Source of the DNA: Lacticaseibacillus manihotivorans DSM 13343 = JCM 12514
Lineage (GTDB): Bacteria; Bacillota; Bacilli; Lactobacillales; Lactobacillaceae
Direction: 5' to 3'
DNA: 64,000 bases
Assembly: GCF_001435035.1 (NCBI RefSeq)
Contig: NZ_AZEU01000134.1
Location: 1-64,000 of the forward strand
Shown here: one piece after another, positions 24,775-35,246 of the stretch
Layout: each line of letters starts with the position of its first letter
Position numbering within the stretch: the stretch's first letter is position 1
Notes under the pieces: generated by a model
The model's database searches: none
The model's input: the letters and a program-made list of their open reading frames with translations, nothing else
What the model was told of the DNA's origin: nothing
Made by a program: the position numbers and the translations under genes

Positions 24775-25004
24775 CTAATTTAAATAATTTAAGGCGGCAG
24801 TGCCGACAGCTTGCGCGGCGATCAACAAGGCGCGTTCATCCATGAAAAAGTCTGGACTGTGATGGGGGTGGTCCAACCCGTCGTCTTTGGCGCAACCGAT
24901 ATACAAGAACGCGGCAGGCAAGCTTTGGGCAAAATACGCGAAATCTTCAGAAGGGTCTTGCGGCCCGCAGTCGAACACTTTAGCCACACCAGCTTGTTTG
25001 ATCT
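24775..25004 (-). pseudogene. C-terminal remnant of an M20-type amidohydrolase
   Basis: About 75 codons ending in TAG. DPSEDFAYFAQSLPAAFLYI and HHSPDFFMDERALL are the closing blocks of M20 amidohydrolases (N-acyl amino acid or hippurate hydrolases), including a zinc-binding His. The frame is interrupted at ~25004 where the IS605-type element begins. No N-terminal part is found on the far side of the element, so insertion was accompanied by deletion. Confidence 0.8.
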
Positions 25005-26785
25005 AGCCTGTCAGCTAAGCAAACCCAGAAATTTATTCCTGGGAAGAATTAGCACTTAGACAGGCCGTTTTTGTTTTTTAAATTTTAAATTCGAACTTGT
25101 GTTTGTTATAGTGGAATCAACAAATTCAAGGAGACTTCATTATGGCTGAGCCCTGGGTACAGGAAAAACGCAGCCGTTCCAAGACGTTTGCGTTCACTGA
25201 AAAGTTGAAAGTCACATTGTCATGCGAACAAATCCTCCAACATGAGCGCGCCTTATTGGTTCAAGATCAGTTATTTAATTATTCGTTGAATTATATGTAC
25301 AAGACTTAAGGGCGTAAGCATATCGACCGAAGCATTCCGACTGGTATCAATCGGCACAAGCTGATCAATCGCATCATTAAGCTGTTTTTGAGTGAGAAGT
25401 ATCAGCTTAAACGTTGGAACGCCAAAGTCTTGTTCCTGTCCTTGCACAACGCTCAACTTTTTCTCCAAACGCTGATTGTCAACTTCGCTGAATATAGAAA
25501 TTATTACGGGCAGGATCCAAGTGGTCAGACAAAATCAAGTTTCAATACAAACAAAACATCATCAGAGACAAACACGGCAAGCACAAGAACCCACACCATA
25601 ACAGTTGGTATAAACGCGGACATCTTCGTTTCAATTTAAAATCAAAGACCCGAGCCGTCGAAATTCAAAAAAACACTTCGATTCAAATTCTTTCGGCACA
25701 TGTGATCAAAGTGCCAAACTTTGGACTTCTTCGCTTGCATAAGAATGCGAATGAATATGACTTTTCAGACGTTAAGATCATCAAGCTCAAGCGCAAAGGT
25801 GAGGTACCTATCAATTTCAAATCGTGCATGTCCAACCAAAGGCCAAAGCTAACGTTCAATCAGAACCAGCTATTGGCATCGATTGGAACATGACCAATAA
25901 CGTCGCCTATCATGATTCTGATAACAAACAATATCAACTTTCACCAGAAGTGATTGCCAAAGCAGACGGATATGAAGATCAAATTAACAAGCTGAGGCGT
26001 AAACGCAGTATGATGCATGGCAGTGCCAAGTACATCACCAAGAAGATTCAAAAGCTTTCTGCCAAGCGGGCACAACCGTTAAATGAAGCTTATCGCAAGA
26101 TCGCCATTGAACTGGTTGACCCAATTGAAGTCTTGGTTATGAAGAAAATCGGTGCTAAGGATATGCGTAAGTCTACGGGTAAGGCCAAGAATCGCAAGCT
26201 GGCTTTGTTAAAACCTTACGAGGCCAAACAAGTGATTCAAAACCGAGCTTTCAAGCAAGGTGTCACAGTAGTAGAAGTCGATGCCTATAAAACGAGTCAA
26301 GTTGAATATGGCACCGAGCTCATCGACAAGCATCCATTATCTCAACGTGAATGGATCAGTCCAATTACAGGTAAAAGTCATTGACCGAGATTACAACGCG
26401 GCTAAAAATATTCTGGACTGGGGCTTACATCCAACTCGTCACATCAAGGTGAAAATCTTTCCTAAAGTCACCGCCGTTATGGTTAGTTCGATTATTTAAT
26501 TAGAAGTAATTGTCGCTTCAGCCAATAGGGAGAATAGAACAACGTCCTCCGACCAGTACGGAAACTAGGGATACGCTGGCCGCAAAGTAAACAAAGACCT
26601 CATCACGAGCGTATACCGTTGACCTACAGGTAGAAATATTTGTGGCAAAACACGGTCGTTGTGGTGAGAGTTCGGGCCACCCTAATGGCCTTGTAGAGAT
26701 CATGAGTACTTCTTATGACTTGCAGTTTACGATGTTTTCAAGAGAGATCTTGGAAACTCGGGAATTTATTCCCGAGTAGTTCATC
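25005..26785 (+). mobile_element. Decayed IS605-type element (tnpB only)
   Basis: A tnpB pseudogene is flanked by subterminal hairpins with the same AATTTATTC core: CCCAGAAATTTATTCCTGGG near 25021-25040 and CTCGGGAATTTATTCCCGAG near 26758-26777. Such hairpins are bound by the Y1 transposase of IS200/IS605 elements. No tnpA is present, so it moved, if at all, with help from elsewhere. The ~270 bases between tnpB and the right hairpin have no gene and are the expected place of the omega (guide) RNA that overlaps the 3' end of tnpB. Exact ends are uncertain. The element cuts the amidohydrolase gene. Confidence 0.75.
25142..26499 (+). pseudogene. tnpB: tnpB (RNA-guided nuclease of IS605 type), multiply disrupted
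   Basis: ATG at 25142 with AAGGAGACTTC upstream starts a TnpB N-terminus (QEKRSRSKTFAFTEKLKVTL) that is broken by TAA at 25307-25309. Frameshifts follow near 25500, 25815 and 26375. Later segments carry AIGIDWNMTNNVAYHD (first RuvC Asp), VEVDAYKTSQVEYGT (usual TSqvc..G region, without the zinc-finger cysteines) and VIDRDYNAAKNILDWG (last RuvC Asp). The nuclease therefore cannot be made whole. The missing Cys residues around TSQVEYG suggest old decay or a divergent lineage. Confidence 0.85.
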
Positions 26786-26874
26786 AGTTTATTCTTTTTT
26801 TCGGCGGTAGACCAATGGTGACGACGAGGGGACACTCTTATAACCAAAAGCTTGCACTTTTGTGACAAAAACAT

Positions 26875-26903
26875 TTGACAGCGTATTCATCTTTGCCTAT
26901 ACT
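26875..26903 (+). promoter_or_regulatory. Promoter of the beta-glucoside operon
   Basis: TTGACA at 26875-26880 and TATACT at 26898-26903, spacer 17, upstream of the first RAT/terminator. Confidence 0.75.
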
Positions 26904-26972
26904 GAAACCAGTTACAATGTTATCGCTAAGCGTTTCAGGCGAGCACGAGTAACATGCATACGGAAATCGATA

Positions 26973-27038
26973 AGGTGTTATCAAGCAATTGAGCATGACT
27001 TATCTACACGCCAACGTGTGGATGAGTCTATTTTTTTG
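26973..27038 (+). promoter_or_regulatory. RAT antiterminator site and terminator before licT
   Basis: The RAT-like segment at 26973-26999 (GGTGTTATC...GAGCATGAC) overlaps the foot of a terminator: ACTTATCTACAC at 26998-27009 pairs with GTGTGGATGAGT at 27016-27027, followed by T7. When the LicT/BglG protein binds the RAT hairpin the terminator cannot form. The same RAT sequence occurs again at 27899. Confidence 0.8.
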
Positions 27039-27053
27039 AAGGAGGGATCGACT

Positions 27054-27899
27054 GTGCAGATCAAACGCGTGTTAAACAACAACACTTGCATCGCTATCAA
27101 CCACGATGGCGTTTCGGTGTTGTTGATGGGCCCAGGCATTGCCTTTGGTAAAAAGCGTGGCCAAGCTGTCGACATGGCTAAAGTCGAAAAAACCTTCTTC
27201 TTAAAAGATCAGGCCACCATGAACAAATTCACGGATTTGGTCATCGATGTGCCGCTTCAAGAAGTCGATGCGTCAGAGCGGGTGATCAACTACGCGAAGA
27301 TCAAGTTAGGCAAACAGCTTAACGAGAATATATACGTGAACTTGACTGATCACTTGCATATGGCGATCAAGCGATTCAAAGAAGAAGGCATCAGCTTGTC
27401 GAATCCTTTGAAGTGGGACATCGCCAGATTTTATCCCGATGAATTTGCGGTTGGGAAAAAGGCGGTCGCCGTGGTCAAAGACGCTTTTGATGTCGACCTT
27501 GGCGATGATGAAGCGGCGTTTATCGCGGTGCACTTCATCAACGCTGAAGCCGGCACTGATGCCGAACAGAACTTGGCGATTGGGGTGACCACGATTGTCA
27601 AAGAAGTGGAAGATTTGGTGAAAGCTTACTTCCACACTGAATTTGACGAACAGTCGCTGAATTATTACCGCTTCATCACCCATTTGAAATTTTTTGCCCA
27701 GCGCATTTTACTAGGTAAACATTACGAAGATGATGAAGATGGCGACTTGTTGAAAACTGTGCAAGTGCGCTATGCCAAACCATATGCTTGTACCTTAGAG
27801 ATCCGCAAATTTATTCAAAATAAGTACCAATTCGAAATCAACAATTCTGAGCTATTATACCTAACCGTGCATATCAACCGGTTAGTGCGCAACTTATAG
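27054..27899 (+). CDS. licT: LicT/BglG-family transcription antiterminator
   Basis: A 281-aa protein. GTG at 27054 has GAAGGAGGG ~8 bases upstream; the long open extension before it overlaps the terminator and is not coding. Residues ~1-55 are the CAT RNA-binding domain (RVLNNNTCIAIN, VLLMGPGIAFGKKRG). PRD1 contains the His of VNLTDHLHMAIKR and the second His of AAFIAVHFINAE. PRD2 contains YYRFITHLKFFAQR and LTVHINRLVRN. In this family phosphorylation of PRD histidines by the PTS sets activity: EII inhibits without sugar, HPr activates. It acts on the RAT sites at 26973 and 27899 and so controls itself and bglP. Confidence 0.95.
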   Translation: MQIKRVLNNNTCIAINHDGVSVLLMGPGIAFGKKRGQAVDMAKVEKTFFLKDQATMNKFTDLVIDVPLQEVDASERVINYAKIKLGKQLNENIYVNLTDHLHMAIKRFKEEGISLSNPLKWDIARFYPDEFAVGKKAVAVVKDAFDVDLGDDEAAFIAVHFINAEAGTDAEQNLAIGVTTIVKEVEDLVKAYFHTEFDEQSLNYYRFITHLKFFAQRILLGKHYEDDEDGDLLKTVQVRYAKPYACTLEIRKFIQNKYQFEINNSELLYLTVHINRLVRNL

Positions 27900-27963
27900 G
27901 GTGTTATCGGGCAACCGAGCATGACCTAATTCCTGCAGCCTACGCAGGAGTTAGGTCTTTTTT
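27899..27963 (+). promoter_or_regulatory. RAT antiterminator site and terminator before bglP
   Basis: GGTGTTATC...GAGCATGAC at 27900-27925 matches the first RAT at the conserved ends. It overlaps a strong terminator: GACCTAATTCCTGC at 27923-27936 pairs with GCAGGAGTTAGGTC at 27944-27957, followed by T6. It gives a second, bglP-specific checkpoint. Confidence 0.85.
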
Positions 27964-27981
27964 GTTAAAAGGAGAGCAATT

Positions 27982-29865
27982 ATGAGTACAAAAGATTCTG
28001 CCAAGCAGATCTACGACGCGGTTGGCGGCGAAAAAAATATCAACTACTTGACCCATTGTGTCACGCGCTTGCGGTTTCGCTTAAATGACGAAGGCCAAGT
28101 TGATGACGCCAAAGTGAAAGCAATCCCAGGCGTCATGGGGATCAACCATCAAAATGGCCAATATCAAGTGATCATCGGCAATGCGGTTTCTGATTACTAT
28201 GCTGAAGTGATCAAACAAGGGAACTTTCCAACTGACGACAGCACCACCGACGCTGCCCCAGTTCAGAAATCTGGTAACTTATTTGATCAATTCGCCAACT
28301 TTATCAGTGCCTGCATGTCACCATTAATTCCTGCTTTGATCGGCGGCGGCATGATCAAAGTCGTGTTGATCTTGTTGACGACTTTAGGTTGGATGAGCAC
28401 TAAAGGTCAAAACTACACCATTCTCAGTGCTTTTGGGGATGCGCCATTTTACTTTTTGCCCATTGTATTAGCCATCACGGCGTCCAAATATCATAAAGTT
28501 AACTCGATCCTTGGCGTCACCATCGCTGGGATCATGATCCACCCGAACTTCACCGCGTTAGTCACTGCGGCAAAACCCGTCCACTTAATGGGCTTGCCAG
28601 TGACCTTAGCGACTTATTCCAGTTCCGTTATCCCGATTTTGTTAGTGATCTGGGCGATGAAGTATATTGAACAAGCCATCGACAAACTTTGCCCGGCGAA
28701 CTTGAAGAGTATTTTGAAGCCAACAGTTGAGATCTTTGTCATGGGTGTTTTAGCCTTAGTGGTCATCGGCCCGATCGGGACTTACTGTGGGGATGGCTTA
28801 TCCTGGTTAGTCTTATTCATTCAAAAGTATGCTTCTTGGGTCGCGGTTGCCTTAATGGCTGCTTTCATGCCGTTGATCGTCATGACTGGGATGCACTGGG
28901 CCTTTGCCCCGATTTTCTTGGCAGCCAGTGTTGCCACCCCTGATTCATTGATCTTACCTGCCATGTTAGCCGCGAACGTTGCGCAAGGGGCTGCTTGCTT
29001 GGCCGTTGCCTTAAAGACTAAGAACAAAACCACCCGTCAAGTGGCTTCTGCCGCTTCGATTTCTGCCTTTTTAGCTGGGGTGACTGAACCAGCTTTGTAT
29101 GGGGTCACCTTGAAGTATCGCAAGCCACTGTATGCGGTCATGATTTCCAGTGGTTTATGTGGGTTATTCATGGGGATCGTGCATTTGAAGGCCTTCGCCT
29201 TTGCCGTTCCAGCTTTATTAGCTTTGCCACAATTTGCCAACAACGCCATGCCACAAAACATCATCAACGCGATCATCGTCGCGGTTGCTTCCACGATTTT
29301 GACCTTTATCTTAACTTGGGTCTTCGGCTTTGATGATGACGTGCCTGCCACTGCCACCGCTAACGACGCCAAAGTCACTCCAACGATGACCAATGTTGAT
29401 GCCGGTGGGAAAAGCACTAAGAAAGTTTATGCCCCAGTCAAAGGCGAATTGATCAACATTGAAAGTGTTGGTGATCCCACCTTTGCTCAGAAAATGATGG
29501 GCGATGGCGCGGCGATCTTACCAGAAGACACCCACTTCTATGCCCCATTTGATGGGACTGTCGAAACTGTCTTTCCAACGAAGCATGCCATCGGCTTAAA
29601 GAGTGATGACGGGGTTGAATTGTTGATCCATGTCGGGTTAGATACCGTTGAACTCAAAGGCCAACACTTCACCAATCATGTTGAACAAGGCCAAAAAGTC
29701 AAGCAAGGGGACTTGTTGCTTGAAGCTGATTTGGATGCCATTAAACAAGCCGGCTATGACACCACGACCGTCTTAGTGGTCACCAACACCAAAGACTTTG
29801 TCGATGTCGTGCAAAACGAAGCCACCACGGTCGACAACAACACTGTGGCGTTATACGTGATTTAA
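27982..29865 (+). CDS. bglP: Beta-glucoside PTS transporter EIIBCA
   Basis: A 627-aa single-chain permease that imports and phosphorylates beta-glucosides. EIIB (residues ~1-90) carries the phosphorylated Cys26 in LTHCVTRLRFRLND. EIIC (~100-460) has about ten membrane segments with blocks such as FISACMSPLIPALIGGGMIK and the conserved AGVTEPALYGVTLK. EIIA (~490-627) carries the His of ELLIHVGLDTVELKG. ATG follows AAAGGAGAGCAATT. It is controlled by the upstream RAT/terminator and followed after 18 bases by the phospho-beta-glucosidase gene. Also likely to signal sugar state to LicT. Confidence 0.95.
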   Translation: MSTKDSAKQIYDAVGGEKNINYLTHCVTRLRFRLNDEGQVDDAKVKAIPGVMGINHQNGQYQVIIGNAVSDYYAEVIKQGNFPTDDSTTDAAPVQKSGNLFDQFANFISACMSPLIPALIGGGMIKVVLILLTTLGWMSTKGQNYTILSAFGDAPFYFLPIVLAITASKYHKVNSILGVTIAGIMIHPNFTALVTAAKPVHLMGLPVTLATYSSSVIPILLVIWAMKYIEQAIDKLCPANLKSILKPTVEIFVMGVLALVVIGPIGTYCGDGLSWLVLFIQKYASWVAVALMAAFMPLIVMTGMHWAFAPIFLAASVATPDSLILPAMLAANVAQGAACLAVALKTKNKTTRQVASAASISAFLAGVTEPALYGVTLKYRKPLYAVMISSGLCGLFMGIVHLKAFAFAVPALLALPQFANNAMPQNIINAIIVAVASTILTFILTWVFGFDDDVPATATANDAKVTPTMTNVDAGGKSTKKVYAPVKGELINIESVGDPTFAQKMMGDGAAILPEDTHFYAPFDGTVETVFPTKHAIGLKSDDGVELLIHVGLDTVELKGQHFTNHVEQGQKVKQGDLLLEADLDAIKQAGYDTTTVLVVTNTKDFVDVVQNEATTVDNNTVALYVI

Positions 29866-31322
<1,457 letters not shown>

Positions 31323-31364
31323 ATTCACACCCGTTTATGACTGGACGCGTTTCGGGTGGATTAA

Positions 31365-31394
31365 AAGCATCTTCAATGAAGAAGGTGCTTTTTT
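31365..31394 (+). terminator. Terminator of the beta-glucoside operon
   Basis: AAGCATCTTC / GAAGGTGCTT hairpin with T6, preceded by a second CACCCG/CGGGTG hairpin at 31327-31358. Confidence 0.85.
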
Positions 31395-31476
31395 CGTGTG
31401 CCGATAAATCGTACTTTTACTGCTTCCATGATAAAATAAAGTCATCTGAATCGATTGATTGAATAAAGGAGTCGCT

Positions 31477-33759
31477 ATGACTGAAGCCTTGATCTTAAAA
31501 ATTACCCTTGAACACCGCAAACCCCTGACTTGGCGGCGGATTGCCGTACCCACGAACACCACATACGCGCAATTGCATCTGATCATTCAAGCGGCGTTTG
31601 CGTGGGACAATTACCATATGTACGGTTTTTATCCGGCGTGGAATCGCGAGTTGACTTACGAAGACACCAGCGCAGATCCATACGCTGAAGGCATTGATGC
31701 CACAACGGCAGAAATTTTACCTGACTTGCAACAAGGCACTGTGCAATACACTTATGACTTTGGTGAGTCATGGGATCATCGCATTCAACTCGAAGAAAGT
31801 CGCGACGTTGCGCGGCCTTTGCCAATTTGTTTAGCCGGGCGCGGCGCCGGATTTTATGAAGACGGCTTAGGGGAACGCGAAGAAGCTTTTGACCTTGATG
31901 CGGTGAACCAAAACCTCCAAGAGGCTTCAATGCCGGATGAACAAATGGTCGCCGGCGCCTCGACACATCTCGATTCAGTCGTCACTCAAGATTTATCCAA
32001 GCAGCTCGCTTTATTTGAACACTCATCGCAACGCGCGGAAATGTCGGAAGTGCCCAGCGATGCACTGAGTGTTTATGTGCGGACGTTTGTGATGATGATG
32101 CAAGACTTGCCGGTGAAACAATGGACCAAAGCCAAACTCAAACAAGGCTTAGAACTTTTAGTGACGCGATTGGATGACGATCCTGATTCTCAACGCACGA
32201 TGCTGATCATTGTCGGTGACTTCATTCACGTGATGGTCGAAAATCATCAGTTGGCCAAAGGAATGACACCTAACCAAGTCGATGATTTAATGGGCCAGGT
32301 CATCGTTGAAAATGGCTTGATGCCAGACGATGAGGACTGGGATGATTTGGAAGATCCCCACAATCGCGCCGAAGAAACTATGTGGCGCGTCCTCGATGAT
32401 TATTATGGCCCTTTGCTTGATCAGTTCTACCAAAGTCCTGAATTCAAACGCCTCAAAATCTCCTCAAAAGGCGGCGCGGTCGATGACTTGATGCTTGATT
32501 TCGTCGCCACGATGTATCGCGCGTCTCAACAAGTGATCGATAATTGGCAACCCCAGCTGGTGACGCGGGTGATGTCAAACAACTATGCGCAACAAGCTGG
32601 GGTCAACGCTGAAGGCGCTCGAGTGTTACCAACTTTGTTGAGCGGGTTTACTAAATTCCTACAAGGTCGCGACGAAATTCCCGCTAACCAAGCTGAAGCG
32701 TTGATCTCAGCATTCCAAGCCAATGCGCCGATCTTGTTGAAGCAAGAAAAACATCCCATTGATGATGCCGAATATTTCGATTTTCCCGAAGCTGATGACG
32801 ACTGGGAGGATGACGACGACTGGGATGAAGCAGAGGATTGGGAAGAAGATGCTGAGCTCGACCATGCTCGCCTCACTGCGATCATTGACCACGAATATGG
32901 GGAGCGGTTTTCCGAATTCTTCCAAAGCAAACAATGGTTGAAAATTGATTACCACGATCAAGCTAAAGCAAAGAGCTTGATCGCCAGTTTCATTGGGGAT
33001 ATGATCTCGCAAAATAGTGCGTTGATCAATGATTGGCAACCGGTTGAATTGACTGAGATGATGCTTGATTTCTACCCGGCCCATGTGGTGATGAGTGATG
33101 CCGAAATGTCGACAATGTGTGAGTTGCTGGCAGGCTTTGTTGACTTTTTGCACCAACGCAAAGCCATTGCTGCTAAACCGGCTAACCGCATCATCAAAAC
33201 CATCCGCAATAACGCCCAACACATGATCGAACTCAACGGCGATTCAGAAATGTGGGGCCCTGGCAAAGAATTTGCGTTGAAAATGCAAGCGGCTGGTGTC
33301 GATATGAGTGATCAAGCTGCCGTTGATGCCTTCGTTGCGCAGCAACACGGTGGTCCGGTCTCGGTGACGCATCAACATGTCAACGAGTATGACGGTCGCA
33401 AATGGCGCCAAGCCACTGCCACTCGGGTCCATCGCGAAGTCGCCGAATTAATGGAAGAAGCCCATCACACGACGGCTGATATCAGCATCGCCGTTGAATT
33501 TGCCGACGAAGTTTATGCGCAATTTCTTTTGACGCCGTTGAAGTGGACGGAAAATGTGGTGGCGACAGTGTGGCAACAACAATTAACGCAACTGACCCAC
33601 CAAGAACGCCTTGTGCACGCTGAAGCAATCGCCAATCACATCACAGCGTTAGGTGATTTACGCTCAACGTCAAAGAAACAAGCGCAACGTTTGATCGATG
33701 CGATGCAACAAACCACCGGCAAGTCGGAAAAAATTGTGGCTTTTAAACCACGCCAATAA
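31477..33759 (+). CDS. Large pRiA4b ORF-3-like protein with repeated C-terminal helical domain
   Basis: A 760-aa protein. ATG at 31477 has AAAGGAG 6 bases upstream. Residues ~1-150 are the pRiA4b ORF-3-like domain (PF07929; LEHRKPLTWRRIAV, YDFGESWDHRIQLEE, CLAGRGAGFYED), whose function is unknown. Residues ~160-280 (SKQLALFEHSSQRAEM...) are shared with the broken gene at 15501. Then two related units follow, ~285-420 and ~460-590. Each has an opening Y-x3-(L/F)-x2-F(Y/F)QS stretch, a hydrophobic helix ending in INDWQP/IDNWQP, and a closing LLSGFTKFLQGR / LLAGFVDFLHQR. A strongly acidic linker (DDWEDDDDWDEAEDWEEDAE) separates them. A last block near 600 (GPGKEFALKMQAAGVDMSDQ) is followed by another helical part. 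Cytoplasmic, no catalytic motif seen. Flanking terminators make it a single-gene unit. Confidence 0.8.
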   Translation: MTEALILKITLEHRKPLTWRRIAVPTNTTYAQLHLIIQAAFAWDNYHMYGFYPAWNRELTYEDTSADPYAEGIDATTAEILPDLQQGTVQYTYDFGESWDHRIQLEESRDVARPLPICLAGRGAGFYEDGLGEREEAFDLDAVNQNLQEASMPDEQMVAGASTHLDSVVTQDLSKQLALFEHSSQRAEMSEVPSDALSVYVRTFVMMMQDLPVKQWTKAKLKQGLELLVTRLDDDPDSQRTMLIIVGDFIHVMVENHQLAKGMTPNQVDDLMGQVIVENGLMPDDEDWDDLEDPHNRAEETMWRVLDDYYGPLLDQFYQSPEFKRLKISSKGGAVDDLMLDFVATMYRASQQVIDNWQPQLVTRVMSNNYAQQAGVNAEGARVLPTLLSGFTKFLQGRDEIPANQAEALISAFQANAPILLKQEKHPIDDAEYFDFPEADDDWEDDDDWDEAEDWEEDAELDHARLTAIIDHEYGERFSEFFQSKQWLKIDYHDQAKAKSLIASFIGDMISQNSALINDWQPVELTEMMLDFYPAHVVMSDAEMSTMCELLAGFVDFLHQRKAIAAKPANRIIKTIRNNAQHMIELNGDSEMWGPGKEFALKMQAAGVDMSDQAAVDAFVAQQHGGPVSVTHQHVNEYDGRKWRQATATRVHREVAELMEEAHHTTADISIAVEFADEVYAQFLLTPLKWTENVVATVWQQQLTQLTHQERLVHAEAIANHITALGDLRSTSKKQAQRLIDAMQQTTGKSEKIVAFKPRQ

Positions 33760-33769
33760 GATGTTCCCG

Positions 33770-33802
33770 AAGCGTTTTAGCAGCTGCCGGAACGCTTTTG
33801 TC
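33770..33802 (+). terminator. Terminator after the large pRiA4b ORF-3-like gene
   Basis: AAGCGTTTTAGCAG and CTGCCGGAACGCTTTT form a hairpin with a short T tail. Confidence 0.65.
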
Positions 33803-33902
33803 GTGGTATCAGACTTTCGCCTGAGTCAAAAATCCCGCTTTGGTCGCGGGCACATGGCTCACTAACTTGCTATCCTATGGGTGTATAAAAGGAGGAGTTA
33901 TC

Positions 33903-34067
33903 ATGGGATTGCATAAATCATTAGACAACCGTGTGTTTGCCGGGGTATGCGGCGGTATCGCTGAAAGTTTGAACGTCGATGCGATTTGGATACGCCTGTT
34001 ATTTGTTTTCGGTGGTGGGCTATTGTTTTGGGTTTACTTAGCATTATGGTTGGCTTTACCAGAATAA
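33903..34067 (+). CDS. PspC-domain membrane protein
   Basis: A 54-aa protein consisting of one PspC domain (PF04024): LHKSLDNRVFAGVCGGIAE, then IWIRLLFVFGGG, then one membrane segment ending LALWLALPE. ATG follows AAGGAGGAGTTATC; TATAAA lies just before. Such short PspC proteins are linked to the envelope stress response (LiaR/Psp type) in lactobacilli. Single-gene unit between terminators. Confidence 0.9.
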   Translation: MGLHKSLDNRVFAGVCGGIAESLNVDAIWIRLLFVFGGGLLFWVYLALWLALPE

Positions 34068-34071
34068 ATCA

Positions 34072-34111
34072 GAAAAGACTTGCTGAGCGTTCGGCGCTGG
34101 GCAAGTCTTTT
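34072..34111 (+). terminator. Terminator after the pspC-like gene
   Basis: AAAAGACTTGC pairs with GCAAGTCTTTT around a GC-rich inner arm. Confidence 0.8.
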
Positions 34112-34211
34112 ACATTTTGATTGTGAGGATTTCTGACCCATTTCATTGCGCGCAGCCAACGCTTGGGCGTATGATAAATACGACACCTTACAAAGGAGAC
34201 TTTCAATCAAC

Positions 34212-35042
34212 ATGCGCCCATTACAACAAGAAATCATCAGTGCCTTACACGTGCAACCAACCATCGACCCTAAAGCTGAGATCCGTCGCAGCGTCGACTT
34301 TCTGAAAAGTTATCTCACCCATTACAGCGGTTTAAAAACTTTAGTCCTTGGCATTTCCGGTGGCCAAGATTCCACTTTAGCCGGTAAGCTTGCCGAAATC
34401 GCCGTGACTGAATTACGCAAAGAAACTGGCGATGACGATTACAAATTCATCGCTGTTCGTTTGCCTTACGGTGAACAAGCGGATGAAGCTGATGCCATGG
34501 CGGCTATCGACTTCATGCAAGCTGACGTCACCACGCGCGTGAACATCAAGCCATCCGTTGACGCGATGGTGCAAGCCGTTGAAGCCAATGACTTAACCGT
34601 TACCGACTTCAACAAAGGCAACATTAAAGCGCGCGCACGTATGATTGCCCAATATGCCATTGCCGGCGCTCAAGCAGGCGTGGTCATCGGCACTGACCAT
34701 GCGGCTGAAGCCATCACTGGTTTTTACACCAAGTTCGGCGACGGTGGGGCGGATGTGACCCCACTGTGGCGCTTGAACAAACGCCAAGGTGCAAGTTTGC
34801 TCAAAGAACTCGGCGCCCCAGCGCATTTGTATGAGAAAGCCCCAACTGCCGATCTTGAAGAAGATCGTCCAGCCTTACCTGATGAAGTTGCATTAGGCGT
34901 TTCTTATCGCAATATCGACGACTACTTGGAAGGCAAGGACATCGATACCCAAGCCGCTGAAAAAATCGAAGCCTGGTATCAACGTTCTGCCCATAAGCGG
35001 CATTTGCCCATTACAGTATTTGACGACTTTTGGAAAGCATAA
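34212..35042 (+). CDS. nadE: NH3-dependent NAD+ synthetase
   Basis: A 276-aa enzyme of typical length, converting deamido-NAD+, ATP and ammonia to NAD+. The PP-loop [17 protein letters not shown] binds ATP pyrophosphate, and [21 protein letters not shown] is the second conserved block. [15 protein letters not shown] follows. ATG at 34212 lies 13 bases after AAAGGAG. Monocistronic; no glutaminase domain, so it depends on free ammonia. Confidence 0.97.
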   Translation: MRPLQQEIISALHVQPTIDPKAEIRRSVDFLKSYLTHYSGLKTLVLGISGGQDSTLAGKLAEIAVTELRKETGDDDYKFIAVRLPYGEQADEADAMAAIDFMQADVTTRVNIKPSVDAMVQAVEANDLTVTDFNKGNIKARARMIAQYAIAGAQAGVVIGTDHAAEAITGFYTKFGDGGADVTPLWRLNKRQGASLLKELGAPAHLYEKAPTADLEEDRPALPDEVALGVSYRNIDDYLEGKDIDTQAAEKIEAWYQRSAHKRHLPITVFDDFWKA

Positions 35043-35099
35043 GTAATTATTTGAATATAGCTTGCAACTTCACTGCCAACTCCGGTATACTAAAGTTGT

Positions 35100-35190
35100 C
35101 ACATAAGGGAGTAACTAGCGGCGCATCTGTCGCGGCAACGTCACCAACAAGTTATAGCTGGTGTTGCCTTAATTAGTGAGACTTATGAAC
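35100..35190 (+). promoter_or_regulatory. yybP-ykoY Mn2+ riboswitch
   Basis: The leader of the P-type ATPase carries AGGGAGTAACTAGCGG and, ~65 bases later, TAGTGAGACTT. These are the two conserved strands of the yybP-ykoY aptamer (GGGGAGUA...GAGACC). Between them are a GGCAAC...GTTGCC arm and an inner arm with the AACAAG internal loop. A terminator follows, so Mn2+ binding should raise read-through into the exporter gene. Confidence 0.8.
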
Positions 35191-35222
35191 TGCGCGCGCA
35201 GTTTGTAAGCCTCATTTTTTTT
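35178..35222 (+). terminator. Riboswitch-controlled terminator
   Basis: GAGACTTATGAACTGCGC pairs with GCGCAGTTTGTAAGCCTC and is followed by T8. The 5' arm includes the GAGACTT strand needed for the aptamer, which explains the on/off coupling. Confidence 0.85.
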
Positions 35223-35246
35223 ACCAAACACAAGGAGGATCCCCAA

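Noticed and set aside
26862-27053. N-terminal extension of LicT
   Set aside because: The open frame crosses the promoter, RAT and terminator and has no ribosome site; GTG 27054 fits the family start.
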